Made by a program: the position numbers and the translations under genes. DNA of 64,000 nt from Xanthostigma xanthostigma (Eukaryota > Arthropoda > Insecta > Raphidioptera > Raphidiidae): contig OY754464.1 in the NCBI GenBank assembly GCA_963575645.1, forward strand, positions 46,490,192 through 46,554,191. Reading direction: 5' to 3'. Of the stretch, positions 21,853 through 32,730 are shown piece by piece (within the stretch, counting starts at the first letter, position 1; each line of letters begins with the position of its first letter). The notes below the pieces were generated by a model. It was not told the DNA's origin. It searched no databases and worked only from the letters and a program-made list of their open reading frames with translations.

Positions 21853-22006
21853 CCTTAAGTGCGTTGATATAATCAACGCACTTAAAAGTAGAAAGTAAAT
21901 TTTATTCTCTTCTAAATAGCGTTTAAAAGCGTGGGTACATTTAATTCGTTGAGTGTCCCACGCTTTTAAACGTTACAGAAGATAAAAAATGTATTTTCTA
22001 TTTTTA
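21853..22006. repeat. Nested hairpins
   Basis: A small hairpin ('ttaagtgcgttgat' / 'atcaacgcacttaa') is followed by arms 'agcgtttaaaagcgtggg' (21918) and 'cccacgcttttaaacgtt' (21957). Related in wording to the palindrome at 42957. Confidence 0.65.
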
Positions 22007-22018
22007 GTGTGTTGGTAT

Positions 22019-22495
22019 TAGATATATGAGCGCCGCGCCGGCGCGCCGTCGCCGCCGACGATTCCCTCCCGCCGCCGTGAAAATGTAACGGCGCGCCGGG
22101 CGAAAAGGCATATGTTTAAACGATCAGAAAATGTTGAAAACATATTTTTAAAGACTACTTTATATTTTTTTATGACTTAAAAGAAACATCTTTGTTTTCT
22201 CTAAGATTTATTTTCTTGTTAATTGTTATTAGAACTTTATGACAACGTTGATTTTTTTCTGCCAATCGAAGTGTCAAAAATATTTTAGCTCTAGGCTAGA
22301 AACCATTTCCTTATAAAAATAATTTGTGTTAAATAAATAATAATTCTGATTGTTAAACTACATGTTTTGTTTTATTGTATACTGCCCATCATTAAAAAAT
22401 GCTTCTAAGGTCACGCCGCCGACTACGCCGCCGCCGCCGACCTCAAAAAGTCGGCGCGTCGCCGCCGCTCCTTTACCCATCGGCGCTCATATCTA
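22019..22495. mobile_element. hAT-like GC-rich MITE with 8 bp target duplication
   Basis: Ends 'tagatatatgagcgccg' and 'cggcgctcatatcta' are inverted. The octamer 'gttggtat' stands on both sides (22011-22018 and 22496-22503), a direct target-site duplication. Both ends are dense in 'gccgcc'/'ggcgcgcc' while the middle is AT-rich. An 8 bp duplication fits hAT (also P or Merlin). No coding sequence. Confidence 0.8.
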
Positions 22496-22508
22496 GTTGG
22501 TATGTGTG

Positions 22509-22531
22509 TTATTATTATTATTATTATTATT
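22509..22531. repeat. (ATT)n microsatellite
   Basis: Uninterrupted 'tta' triplets over about 23 bases. Confidence 0.9.
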
Positions 22532-23335
22532 TACACTACAAATTTTATTTTTAAACTTTTAAACCTTTAATAAATTACAGCTATTATGGCACTAGAGTAT
22601 ACTCTAATTATTTTATATGAAGAAGGTAGCTTTTCATTAGATATATTATGTGCGTCACTATTACAAGGTGGCTTGTTCGTTAAGCTCCATTAAATCTGAA
22701 GCTCAATTATTCACACGATGCGTTTTCCCACCACCAGCACCGTTACTTCCACCGTATGTTTTTTTATTTCCATTTTGTCATCAAAACTACACACGACTGC
22801 AAAGTTCCGCGTCAACTGGACATTTAGAAGAGAGTGAGAATTGAATTGCAAGATTTTTTAATACACATTCAACAACCAAGTAAAGTTAATGTGTGACTAT
22901 ATCAATGTCTATGTAACTGCGTAAGCTATATAAATATGCGGAAACGAACACTCAAGATGTACAGTGACGCCACCATATTTGATAGTTCATGTCAGTATTT
23001 GGTTAGTAAAAGTCCGGCCCTGTACGTGTATTGCGTAGGGTCGGAGGGCCGAGCGATCGGGGAAACCGGAAACACAGCAAGTGCAGTCTTGGGTGCGCGC
23101 GATACTATCTGCAATGCATACACGCGCCACAAACGAAATGCATTCGTATAATTACTATGGTAGGTTACAAAACGACATGGTTAATTTATTATATGGCTGT
23201 TTTATTACCCAAAAACAGTTCTCTTATATTTCTGCACATTTCCTCCTGGAATTTTGTTAACAATGATTTGTAACAGAATGTCTTGAAGAAGAACGGAACT
23301 TTTGATGTGAAGACAATGAACACTAAAGTACCCAC
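22532..23335. other. Non-coding stretch
   Basis: Frames of 64-80 codons at 22650-23273 overlap one another and carry no domain. No repeat boundary seen. Confidence 0.35.
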
Positions 23336-23560
23336 AAAATAGTTTTTTTCTTGACGCACGTTTTTATAACCATATTAGCATCATCAGGAGATAATTAAAA
23401 CTTATCGTACCTACTATAACTAGTTCTAGCCTTCTAATGATACCACGATGAACTGCACGTTAGCATTATCAGGACACGATCATTTTAGTTTTATTTATCT
23501 ACTGATGACGCGAACACGATTAGCGAAACGTGTGCCGTGTTTTGGTGTTTTGCGAGCAGG
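23336..23560. mobile_element. Penelope-type tail fragments
   Basis: 'cttgacgcacgtttttataa' and 'ttagcatcatcaggag' face 'gattagcgaaacgtgtgccg' and 'tactgatgacgcgaacac', the hairpin-like words that flank Penelope-like elements. A related fragment is at 44375-44450. No coding part here. Confidence 0.45.
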
Positions 23561-24785
23561 TACTTGTTTTAGTATTCAATGCACAAAAGATGAGTCAGCG
23601 ATAGCCATTATTTACTAAAGTTTACATCCATATTTCGTACGGAAATGAAAGAATGATGACAGGGTTGAAAATTCGTCTGAGATTCAGATCACACTCTGAT
23701 TGTACCATCTTCAAAACGTAATAATCTTGCGCATGGCGGCTATGCATGCGTGTAATTTCTTTGTGCTCAGTAACTTCTGTCAAAATACGCCGATTTGAAT
23801 GACTTTTTTTTAATGTTATCTCGATAAGAACTATTGATTTTGCTACCAACCGAATCAACTATTTACGAAATATTCGCAACTTTCCATATTTAAAATTACT
23901 TTGAAACATAAATAGCATGCGTAGTTCTTCATAAGATGCTGAATTTTTCACATAAACTCTAGACTCTAACGACTCTAAAAACTGATGGAATTTTAGGAGA
24001 AGAAAATAGATGTTGTAGGTCGCGGCGTTTTCCTTCGAGTACCTACAACTCTAAGTTCTAACTCAACATTTTTAACCATAATAAACTAAATGCTTTTTAT
24101 AGAGAAAATTTACCATGCTTTATAGTTTATACTCCCATGCAACTGTGTATACTATTTCATGTTCAACATGCATTAAACATAATTTATTTTCCCCCAACAG
24201 CGCATTTTAATGCCCCTACTTTGACAAATTACCACAAAAAAGGTAGATAATATTATTGGAATATTACACAACTTAATAGCAACTGCAAAAACATACTATT
24301 ACAGCGCCAATAACGCCTATATTATAGTCGATTTGCTTTCTTTTTCTACCAAAATTATTACCATAAATTCAATAGGTACACACTAATTGATTATATCCAC
24401 AATGTGTTAGTCACTGTTACATAAAAAAAAAACACGCTCTGTGAATTGACTTGCATAGTGTAGTTCGGAATTTGTTTGGATTTCGTTTCTTCGTCCTGTG
24501 TGTTTAGACTTACGATAGGTTATAGCAAAATTTCAATGATTTGACCTACCCTCGACTCTTTTCCTCAAAATATGTTTTCTTTTTCATCTAAAAATTCAGG
24601 GAGAAAGTGTAAAAATTCTAAAATATCAAATTATAGCTTCTTTACTAACTAGCTTTCGGGGATGGATTCACCCGAGTAAACTCTAGTTTGGCATCTCTGC
24701 ACAACTGCCTGTTGTGAGATCTCATTCACTTATAGTACGGCTGGAAAATAATTATCAATGATTCACACACTCATCTTATACATAC
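23561..24785. other. Non-coding stretch with a LINE tail
   Basis: 'aactagctttcggggatgga' with 'cacccgagtaaactctag' near 24645-24690 is a LINE-tail fragment. The 78-codon minus frame at 23622-23858 has no recognised domain. Confidence 0.4.
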
Positions 24786-24943
24786 AATATAAATAAGTAT
24801 GCAAATCTTTGATTAACGTCTGATTAGAACTCTTCAATAAATAAAATTCTCGACCGATTTTACAGACAATATATTAACAAAAAAATATAAAAATTAATAC
24901 GTTGACGTTTCGGCCCGGACTTTGGTTCTTCTTCAGATCTGAT
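24786..24943. mobile_element. Penelope-type tail fragment
   Basis: 'aacgtctgattagaactctt' is followed by 'cgttgacgtttcggcccgga' and 'ggttcttcttcag'. The last two words are the reverse complement of the fragment at 9515-9575. Confidence 0.55.
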
Positions 24944-25013
24944 CTAAAAAATATAAAAAATTAATTAATAATAATTAGAATCTAATTATTAATTATTTTT
25001 TTATATTTTTTAG
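24944..25013. repeat. AT hairpin
   Basis: 'ctaaaaaatataaaaaatta' and 'taattatttttttatatttt' form arms meeting at 'attagaatctaat'. Confidence 0.6.
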
Positions 25014-25033
25014 AATTGGGTTGGAAGAATACA

Positions 25034-25264
25034 TTAAAAAAATGCTTCAATGAGCGTGCGTGAGCGCGCCTTCCTGTTTGTCAAATATGTCATATTATCA
25101 CGACATGGACGCGAAAGCTCATATGGCGCGACCGGAGGTATAAGGAGACGCGCCGAACGAGGGCGGGGGCGCCGCGCGGATATCGATTGCGACGCGGCGC
25201 GCACTGTTGCCAGGACTACGAGCGTCGTGACGCCAACCAGACGCGTCACCGGCGCGCGAGTCAT
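25034..25264 (-). CDS. Signal-peptide-like ORF in a CpG-rich block
   Basis: A 76-codon minus-strand frame from the ATG at 25264. Residues 1-25 look like a classical secretory signal: basic N-terminus (MTRAPVTR), hydrophobic core 'LVGVTTLVVLATV' and a small-residue cleavage zone 'RAAS'. An arginine-rich stretch follows ('SARRPRPRSAR'). The ATG sits 8 bases after a good acceptor ('gttcctgttcactcag', ending at 25273), so it could be the first coding exon of a secreted or membrane protein. Against this, no strong donor is visible downstream, the -3 base before the ATG is C, and the opposite strand is also open (25050-25271). High CpG content in an AT-rich setting suggests a promoter-proximal island. 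No homologue recognised. Confidence 0.25.
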   Translation of the reverse strand: MTRAPVTRLVGVTTLVVLATVRAASQSISARRPRPRSARLLIPPVAPYELSRPCRDNMTYLTNRKARSRTLIEAFF

Positions 25265-25345
25265 ACGGTGACCTGAGTGAACAGGAACACACAAAGGTTC
25301 ATATGATGACGGCGACGATTCCTTCACGCAGCGAATTTCCATTCA
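25265..25345. promoter_or_regulatory. Edge of CpG-rich island
   Basis: The block 25040-25345 is dense in CG dinucleotides ('gacgcgccgaacgagggcgg') while neighbours are AT-rich. It could be an unmethylated promoter-type island or GC-rich mobile DNA. No core promoter motif can be pinned. Confidence 0.25.
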
Positions 25346-26260
25346 AGACAACCGAAAGACAAGTCAACTGAGAATAAACAAATGACTAATCGGTAAATTA
25401 GATCAGTCAGTTACCCATTCTCCCGAGCTTCAATCATCAATGTTGGGATATTCCCGCTTAAGCTGCTCTTTGAGAGATGCGTCGTTACTAGTCGTCAACT
25501 GTGGCTTCGTTCGCATTATTGTCTGTTTTACCAAAGACATTATCTTAAATCGATGATATCGTAGTCAAATAAAAAAGTATTCTATAGGTATTACACTTAG
25601 GCACGTTTTGATAGCATCCGAGTCTCATCAAAATAGGTCCCGACGCTCTCGGGTTACGTCAGATAAAAATTCTAGAAACACGCTTTCTCGTCTAGGTACC
25701 ATACAAAAAAAAAAAAAAAAACTTCCAAGTTTGGGTGCAATAGACGATGTACCGTCGTACCGAGTTTCATCACAATTGGTCAAGCCATTCTTGATAAATG
25801 ATAAGTGCTGGTATAAACAGACAAAGAGTAATTCTGGATATCTATATAAGTATCATACAAAATATTCAGAGGAATTAACAATGAGCGAAAATGCAAAGTA
25901 AGTCTCGAAATAAAATTGGTGTGCCGCTATCTGATCTATATCGTATAAGAAATATAGTAATGTGAAATATGAGAGAAGATTAGCTGCTTTTAATTATTTC
26001 ACTGCTAATTTATAATCAACCCGGTCAAAGCCCGGCCGGAAAGCTAGTCAAACTTTGACAGATAGAGAGAAAGAACAGACACAAATATACTATAAATATC
26101 CGACAAACGTTGGTAGGAAATTAAAAATTAAGTGAGGTTATTATACATACTGGCATCACTAACGCATTGCTGTCATTAATATTTCATCTATGGGAACTGT
26201 GAATTTATGTCAAATGCATTAGTACAATTGGATTCTATATATTATATCTGCAGGTTAAAA
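25346..26260. mobile_element. LINE-tail fragments and unassigned sequence
   Basis: At 25608-25910 'agcatccgagtctcatcaaa' and 'cgtaccgagtttcatcacaa' are LINE-tail words with an A run between them. At 26020-26050 'caacccggtcaaagcccgg' and 'ccggaaagctagt' resemble another tail. No gene. Confidence 0.4.
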
Positions 26261-26470
26261 TGAGCGAACGACACAACAATAAACCTTGGCCTCAATTTGG
26301 TTGTTCCTTCCAGTACCAGCGATATGGAACATGCACAGTAGGTAGTTCGGTATGACACCGTCACACCTCCCTCCTGTAGAAACGAGACAGTCCCAGGTCA
26401 GGGTCGGGACGTCTGTCTAAAGCATACAGGTAGCTGGCGGATCCGGGAGCGAATTACCTCAAAACAGTAG
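26261..26470 (-). mobile_element. Possible LTR retrotransposon 3' junction 1
   Basis: On the minus strand a purine tract 'aggagggagg' is followed directly by 'tgtgacggtgtcatacc', the expected order of polypurine tract and LTR start. The adjacent region is richer in GC than its surroundings. The LTR end and an internal coding region were not found. Confidence 0.3.
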
Positions 26471-26814
26471 CTGGTCTGTTACGTCGTCATCGCCTACTAC
26501 GCGGATCAATTGAAAAATAAAATTCCGACACAACGTCAGGTCCCGTTCTCATTATTTCTTACTAAGTGTCCAGTACGGATGCCAAAGCTATTTTCGATCA
26601 CTGCTCATCCCCCTTTAGTCTGTTACTTGCCAAGCAAAAGATAGACTTTTATATAGTAAAAAAATCGGTTCAGTGGTAATTTTGCGGATATTTAAAAAAC
26701 CTATCAATGAATTACTCCTATTTTAAAGTCACGGAATATTGAATATTATTAAAAGTTATTGTTGTTAGTGTATCTTACAATCTATATCTGCAATCCTCTT
26801 CGGCGTGCTACTAT

Positions 26815-26900
26815 AACAGTGTCACCCAAGCATCCCCTCCCCCAGTAAAAACATCGTTGCGCGGTATTCCACCGCAGTGCGTGACCCGAGTTCTCAATGG
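26815..26900 (-). mobile_element. Possible LTR retrotransposon 3' junction 2
   Basis: The minus strand reads 'actgggggaggggatgc' and then 'gggtgacactgttatag', resembling the junction at about 26370 both in its purine tract and in the following 'gtgac..tgt.ata'. Confidence 0.25.
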
Positions 26901-27099
26901 AACATACCCTGTCTAATATAAAGGGGACTTTACTATTGAATTACAAATTCTACACGATGTTTTGAAGAGTTGGTGATTTGATTACTTTGTTAGTCGAATT
27001 TTAGAGTCTTCTACACTCTAATAGATCTCACTAACAAACGTAATTCAAACATATGAAAAAGTTATTCGTGAAGTCACTGTCTGCGAAGAAACTGTCCGG

Positions 27100-27226
27100 G
27101 GTCAGCCGTACACGAACTGCTTCAAGCAGTCAGTGGATTATTTTCTATGAAGATTTGTAAAAATATTTCGCTTACTACTTAAAGTAGTTAGTTTCGCCTG
27201 TTTGAAGCAATCCATGTACGACCAGC
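27100..27226. repeat. Imperfect hairpin MITE
   Basis: 'ggtcagccgtacacgaactg' with 'cttcaagcagt' faces 'gtttgaagcaatccatgta' and 'cgaccagc' in inverted order. Confidence 0.5.
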
Positions 27227-28004
27227 TTAATATTATTATTGTATTGTTACTTAATTTACTAAATCTAATCGTAAGTAGGTACAAATATTATAAAGAGAAA
27301 AAGTCTGTATGTTTGTGTGCGGTGGGGAATCTCACAAACCACTGAACCAATTTTTCTTTCGCTATTTACAAGCCAACTTCTTCCTGAATAGAACATGCTA
27401 TATATTATTACGCTATGAGTTACGAGGAACGACACTTACAAAAAGTGTGATTTACCACACTTGCAGAAAAACAGATTTCAATGAGCACACGTGAATTTCA
27501 GTATTTCATTAAATGCGAGTTACGAACGTATCTAAAAAAGGATTTGCCGTTATTCTAAACTTTTAACGTTTTGTTAAACATAAAAAAAAACGATGACGAA
27601 TTCTCAATTTCGATTGCGCTCGACAGCTATCATAACATGTTCAATACCACACCGATGCAGGACACTTGCTTTATCGAATGTGTTCGGGTGCCCCGCGGGG
27701 TTGTTTTTTCTTACGTCATTCACAATGACAATCACCCTCCCTTTCTCTATCTAGCTGACGCAGTACGTGGAGGTTTGTTGTATGTTCATTTCCACCCTTC
27801 CACAACGGTTATTGCTATCATTTACATATCTGATTGAGCGACGCGACAGTAAACTCACAACAAACCAAATAGCAAATACACTTTGTACTATTGTCCTTAT
27901 TGTAACATCTGCACAAGATACTTGAAAAATGTATCTAGATACAAGATACCGAACAAGTGAATATCCCGACTTTGAGTGAAAGAAATTATCCAAATAAAAA
28001 AAAT
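27227..28004. other. LINE tail and unassigned sequence
   Basis: 27288-27400 ('aaagagaaaaagtctgtatg', 'aaccactgaaccaattttt') is a LINE tail. Overlapping opposite frames at 27571-27993 have no domain. Confidence 0.4.
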
Positions 28005-28200
28005 CAGTGACTAGCTGAACTTACGTTCGGAAGGTTCTGGGTTCGTATCCCGGCGGGGGAAGAGGTGGCTAGGATTTTTTCCTACGGTATTTGTTGGGGT
28101 ACTCTAAGGCTTCCCTCAACAATTCCAGATAAATATCGAGATTATTTCATATAGTACAAGGAAACGATCGATCCTAAATGCCTGTCAAAATTCCATGTTC
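28005..28200 (+). mobile_element. Possible tRNA-derived SINE
   Basis: 'ggttctgggttcgtatcccg' contains a B-box-like 'ggttcgtatcc' inside a short stem ('gggttcgtatccc'), preceded by an A-box-like 'actagctgaacttacg'. The first 80 bases have a tRNA-like feel, followed by a non-tRNA body. No intact cloverleaf. Confidence 0.35.
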
Positions 28201-28978
28201 ATAAAATCGCCTACCCTATCCTAATTTCCTATAATTGATCCCCTCACAATTGCTACGAATCAAGTTTAAAAATGTAGAAAATATCCAGAAAACAATAAAT
28301 GGAACGTACGGTGCAAGTGGTATCTGTTATGGCAATTATTTTCCCAGGTTGTTCATCTGTGTTCACAATGTTAGGCAGCAGTCTTACTACAACGCATTAA
28401 TGCACAACTGGAGAAACTACAATATATTGTACATCTGCTTAAAACAATGACGCGAAAATCACGCAATGGAACTTAATTAACATGCAAAACGAAAACAACA
28501 ATGCACTTGTCTGTTATTACGAATATCGAGAAGTGAAATGGCGTTGGAATGGCAAAGACGGTGAGGTACCGCGAGGCGAACAACGTCAAGCATTATATGA
28601 GTTTTCGATACCGATGGCGCATTCATATTACGGCATATAATACGCACAATAAATTATGAGAATTCTTCACATTCTACTCGGAATATTTCACCGATCGGTT
28701 CAATTAAGTATTAATGTGAGGTTATATTCAAATACCGTGTAATTTTTTATTAAGGTTAGCGGCTACAAAACATGGTTCGAGGATACATAGACCGATCAAA
28801 ATTCAGATTGAATTATTGAAAACAAAAGACGTTTGGCAACTGAGGTCACTAGTGACAACTCAAAGTCAAGTCTGCACTATTGCAAAATTTGTTTTTAGAT
28901 GAGTTCGGTCAAGAAGTATGATACATCTCACAAAAAACATACATGTGAATAACGGTCCAAGTCCGATAGAAAGAACAG
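28201..28978. other. Non-coding stretch
   Basis: The 71-codon frame at 28235-28450 has no domain. 'ggcaactgaggtcactagtg' near 28835 resembles the 'ctcgacaaccgaggtcatta' tag at 53832. Nothing else. Confidence 0.35.
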
Positions 28979-29153
28979 GTGGATTTACCGACTTTTTCGA
29001 AAGAAAAGAAGTGATATCTAAGAAGGTGCCGAGTTATCACTTGACAGGTTAAAAAAGATTTATTTACCATATAAAACATAAAAAATTGCCAAGTGAAAAC
29101 TGGACACTTTCTTAGATCCCATTTCTTTTTTTCGACAAAGCCGGCAAACTCAC
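28979..29153. repeat. Hairpin MITE
   Basis: Arms 'gtggatttaccgactttttc' and 'gacaaagccggcaaactcac' are inverted and continue inward through 'gatatctaagaaggtg' and 'cactttcttagatc', giving about 70-base imperfect arms. Confidence 0.7.
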
Positions 29154-31053
29154 TTGTTCATTGTGCCCTTTTTTCACAATTATGTTTTTGGTGAGATTCA
29201 CTTTTCGAGAAACTGCCTCGTAGATCTAAGGTTAACAGTTTGAAACCGCGTTAATCCTTCATCATGTATTATTAACTTGTACCTTACGCAAAGTCAGAAC
29301 GGTTCAGTTATAACAGAAAAGTAAATTTTAATTTAGCGGGACGGATTCCATTATGTCGCAGCAAAAAAAGCAATTTACGCAGAAAAAATGGTAAATAATT
29401 TAGATAGGAAGTGACACAAAAACCAACAGTGCAAACGATCTCTGAAGCGTAACGCGAAATAGCATAATCTAGCCATCTTTGTCTAAACGATTATAATTAT
29501 TCCATTGTTCATCCGATTTCCGCGAATTGCGTAATGGCTTGAGAACTTTATTAGCGCATTTAGAAGAACAGTAAAATTATTTACATACTCACAGACAAGT
29601 CTTGTTTAAACAACGTTTCAAACGGATCTTATTGTAGACCTGATGAGCAATGATGTACTTACTTAGTTGACCATAAACAGTTACAAATGCCAAATGAATT
29701 CCGCTATCAATTACACAAATAAAAATGTGACACGCCGAGCGCAAAATAACACACTCGATTAGTGAATTCAACGTTCGTTTTCGGAAAAATCTTCGGCCCG
29801 CGAAGTCCGTTAGTTTGTCAAAGGTTCGATTTTTGACCGAATGACGCAGCCTCTAATGGCACTCCTAAACTGTTCTGAGTCGAAATTGACTTATTATTGG
29901 GCACAATTACGTTTCTTTTACGGCAACCAACATTCAGGATTATTTGCATTTACTATCAATTGATAGTTTCAATTTGATATTTTCTTTTAATTCAATTGAC
30001 ATTTTTGTTAGTTTCGGATTAGAACCTAGGAACTGGAGGGAATGCTCGTAAAAGAACAAACTGCAAATATCAATTGATTATCATAAAATAAACTAAACAG
30101 AATCAAAGAGATCATTTTAAAGCAAAACCGCGGAAAAAATGCGAAATTTTTCGAACTAATAAAAATGAAGCTACATTTTATGCTGCAAGAAAAACAAACA
30201 ACAGTTCAAGTCAGTTCACATTTTCAACGCTTGTAAGTTAATAAAATAATTATATGCCTGCGGAAAGAACAAAGAAACAACCCGTTAGTTACGCTAGTAA
30301 AAACACCTGTCCGAGAAATAAACGTTAACCTATGGCCAAGTAGCAAAAGCGCTTATATCGAATTCGTGATAAAATTAGGGTTTATTCCTATACAGATTTG
30401 TCCCTGATTTTTTTCATTAAGTATGCGCCAAATACGACTAGCTAGAAACTAGTTTCAAAATTGTTTGTTGAAACAGATGACACGGTGTTAATAGTACCGT
30501 ATGAAAAACAAAATACGTAGCCTCAAACGTTTTCGTCGAGCCGCTCTACAAATTCTACCACGATCGCATGAATTACCTACCGCGTATGCCTCTGATTAGA
30601 TCGCGTACTATCCGCAAACTTTTCTGTCTCTTAAAAATGTATAAATCAGAAAAAGTATGTGAAATTTGTTTCTCTAGAAACAAAAAATTGCCACGTTTTC
30701 TAAAATACATAAATTAGAAAGAAAAAGTCCAGTTCTTATAAATCTATACGTATAGCGACTAAATGCTATAACAGAATGAAGTCCGTTTTTAGCAACCAGA
30801 AATTACACGGACTTCTTAAAATCTACAAATTAGAAAAAAAAACCGTAACTGTAAATATGGTTATTATATAAAACTAGACGACGATTAAAGATAAAAAGAA
30901 ATTAAGTCTATATAACTCTAGTCACCAGAAATTACGTTGCTCGAATTATCTATCTTTACTTTATTCCAGATAATCATTATGCCATTATACTGCTACAGTA
31001 AAATACTCGTTCAAATCTCACAAAAAAATAATAATAATAATAACTGGACTCAC
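29154..31053. other. Non-coding stretch with minus-strand splice-like signals
   Basis: No gene recognised. On the minus strand 'cttgtctgtgagtatg' (donor at about 29593) and 'caactaagtaagtac' (about 29657) match donor consensus, and the frame 29589-29771 is open up to the first of them without domain features. 'gattagaacctaggaactgg' near 30017 is a repeat tag shared with 41610-41632. Confidence 0.3.
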
Positions 31054-31114
31054 CAATTGTAGTTCAATTGCTCTCCCCTCACCGTTAGGGACAGTTTTGC
31101 GCCTGTGACGTTAT
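31054..31114 (-). other. Candidate 61-nt exon (minus strand)
   Basis: On the minus strand a T-rich tract 'ctctttatttctatttttta' and 'tag' precede 61 bases that end at 'caattg' followed by 'gtgagtcc'. Both splice signals are close to consensus. One of three frames is open across it ('NVTGAKLSLTVRGEQLNYN'). GC content is higher than in the flanks. I cannot assign a protein, and a chance arrangement is possible. Confidence 0.3.
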
Positions 31115-31418
31115 CTATAAAAAATAGAAATAAAGAGTAAAAACGAGGCTGCTTTAACAAATCAATTTATCTTAAAACAGTCCAACTTGAAATAGAAACA
31201 TCTAGATTCTAACCCATGAACCGATCGGGCAATAAAAACTGCGTAATTGGTCGCTTGAAACTCAACACAGCAGAACAACCAATTAAATGCTTTGTGTAAT
31301 CTAGCCAAGCATGTGCTGTTCACGTGATAACTATATATGTTGGCGGGAAAGACTACAGTAGTGTAAGTTCGTGTATAAAAAATTGGAAACGTAACGAAAA
31401 TTGAAACGTCTATAGTTT

Positions 31419-31563
31419 TGTTTCAAGCTCTCTGCGAACGGTAACAGAACCGCCACAGCCATGCGTAGTAGCTAAAATGTGTTCTAAAACCCATACAAAC
31501 AGCTTCGTTTTAGTTGCGCATGACTGTGACGGTTCTGTTACCGTTCGCAGAGAGCTTGAAACA
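31419..31563. repeat. Foldback MITE, copy B, inside a wider inverted repeat
   Basis: Arms 'tgtttcaagctctctgcgaa' and 'ttcgcagagagcttgaaaca' with 'cggtaacagaac' inside each. The centre is homologous, in reverse orientation, to copies A and C. A further perfect inverted pair 'gtaacgaaaattgaaac' (31391) / 'gtttcaattttcgttac' (31651) surrounds it. The 72-codon frame at 31477-31695 is an artefact. Confidence 0.8.
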
Positions 31564-31695
31564 GAGTTTATACCTATTTGCATTTTAGTGCATCAGATGA
31601 GAGAGGAATATCGACCGCGTCGCTCTTTACGCACAGTAAAAGACAGGCGTGTTTCAATTTTCGTTACGCTCTCAGACGTAGAAGAGCGGAAGTAA

Positions 31696-32288
31696 AGTGA
31701 GGTTACATTTTTCGTTATGCTGAGAATATTCCGTGTTAGTGCCGATAAAATTTGCTGAGATTAAAATTAACATCACGATCGAAACTGAGGGTAAATGCTA
31801 GTACAACGCAAGTAGTAAAACACGAACTGTTGGAACGAATCGATAAACTATTACACCTATGTATATTGTATATAGGGTATTAATTTAATCACTTTTCAAC
31901 ATAAAAGCGGAAGGAGTAGATGAGGTGGTGTTTTCTACCCGTCGTAAGTTCAATGACCGCCGGCGTCGACGACATCGACAGACGAATACATAAAAAGACT
32001 ATGAAGGCGTCGAAATAAGTTCTATATAGATTATAGTTACAGGTAGTCGTAGGTGCAGGTCGTCCTCTATGCATATATTATACGTGAAAAACCTTTACCT
32101 ATTTATAGTACCTCTATACCTTTTTCTCCACATAAAGAAATTAAATATGCATCTAGTGAAACTAGAGCAAGCAAGTTCTAAAACAGGCGTCGTACATTTT
32201 AGATCATATTTGGCTCGGTAAGTATAGTTTGGCACGATTTCATTGGACGATATTTCTCAATGAGGGAATCTTTCAGCCTTACTATACT
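31696..32288. other. Non-coding stretch
   Basis: 'catcacgatcgaaactgagg' with 'gtaaatgctagt' near 31773 is a worn LINE end. No gene. Confidence 0.4.
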
Positions 32289-32730
32289 TAAGGCCGCTGC
32301 ACACGAGGCTAGAAACGCTAGATTCCTTGCTAGATTTACCTACTATGGTTTTCTAGCGCTGGTTTTCTTGATTGCTGTTAAGTGCTCGCTTCACACGAGA
32401 CTACTTTTAAAGCTTAATTGTGGATAGATCTGGTGCGCGCGCAGTGACAGTTCGAATATAAACACAGAGCAAAACGTGTCTGTTGTCTGACTGAACAGAA
32501 TGTGACACCATGTTGGTTTGTGGGTGTTTGTTCAAGTGCCCACGTGAAGAACTGCTTCCTGATTGGTTCCTACTCATAGTAGCAGCAAATCTAGCAGGGA
32601 AAATAGCCCGCGTGTTCTAATTTTAAAACCTATCTTCTGAACTAGCAAGGCAGCCCGCGTGACGTAATTTTCAGCTTCGTACTCAGCCTACCGGCTAGCA
32701 GAACTCCTAACAGCGTTTCTAGTCTCGTGT
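32289..32730 (-). mobile_element. 'gccgctgcacacgag' MITE, copy 2 (reversed)
   Basis: Starts 'aaggccgctgcacacgaggc' and ends 'cgtttctagtctcgtgt', without the last bases of the right terminal repeat. Internal order is reversed relative to 63147-63617: 'gtgcccacgtgaagaactg', then 'cagcccgcgtgacgtaat'. A 1-base deletion breaks the reading frame that is open in the other two copies. Confidence 0.75.

Noticed and set aside
25050..25271. Plus-strand ORF in the CpG-rich block
   Set aside because: Arg-rich frames are open on both strands because of composition. The minus strand has better support (acceptor, ATG, signal peptide), though neither is proven.
28005..28090. Functional tRNA gene
   Set aside because: Only a B-box-like stem is present; acceptor and anticodon stems do not form.
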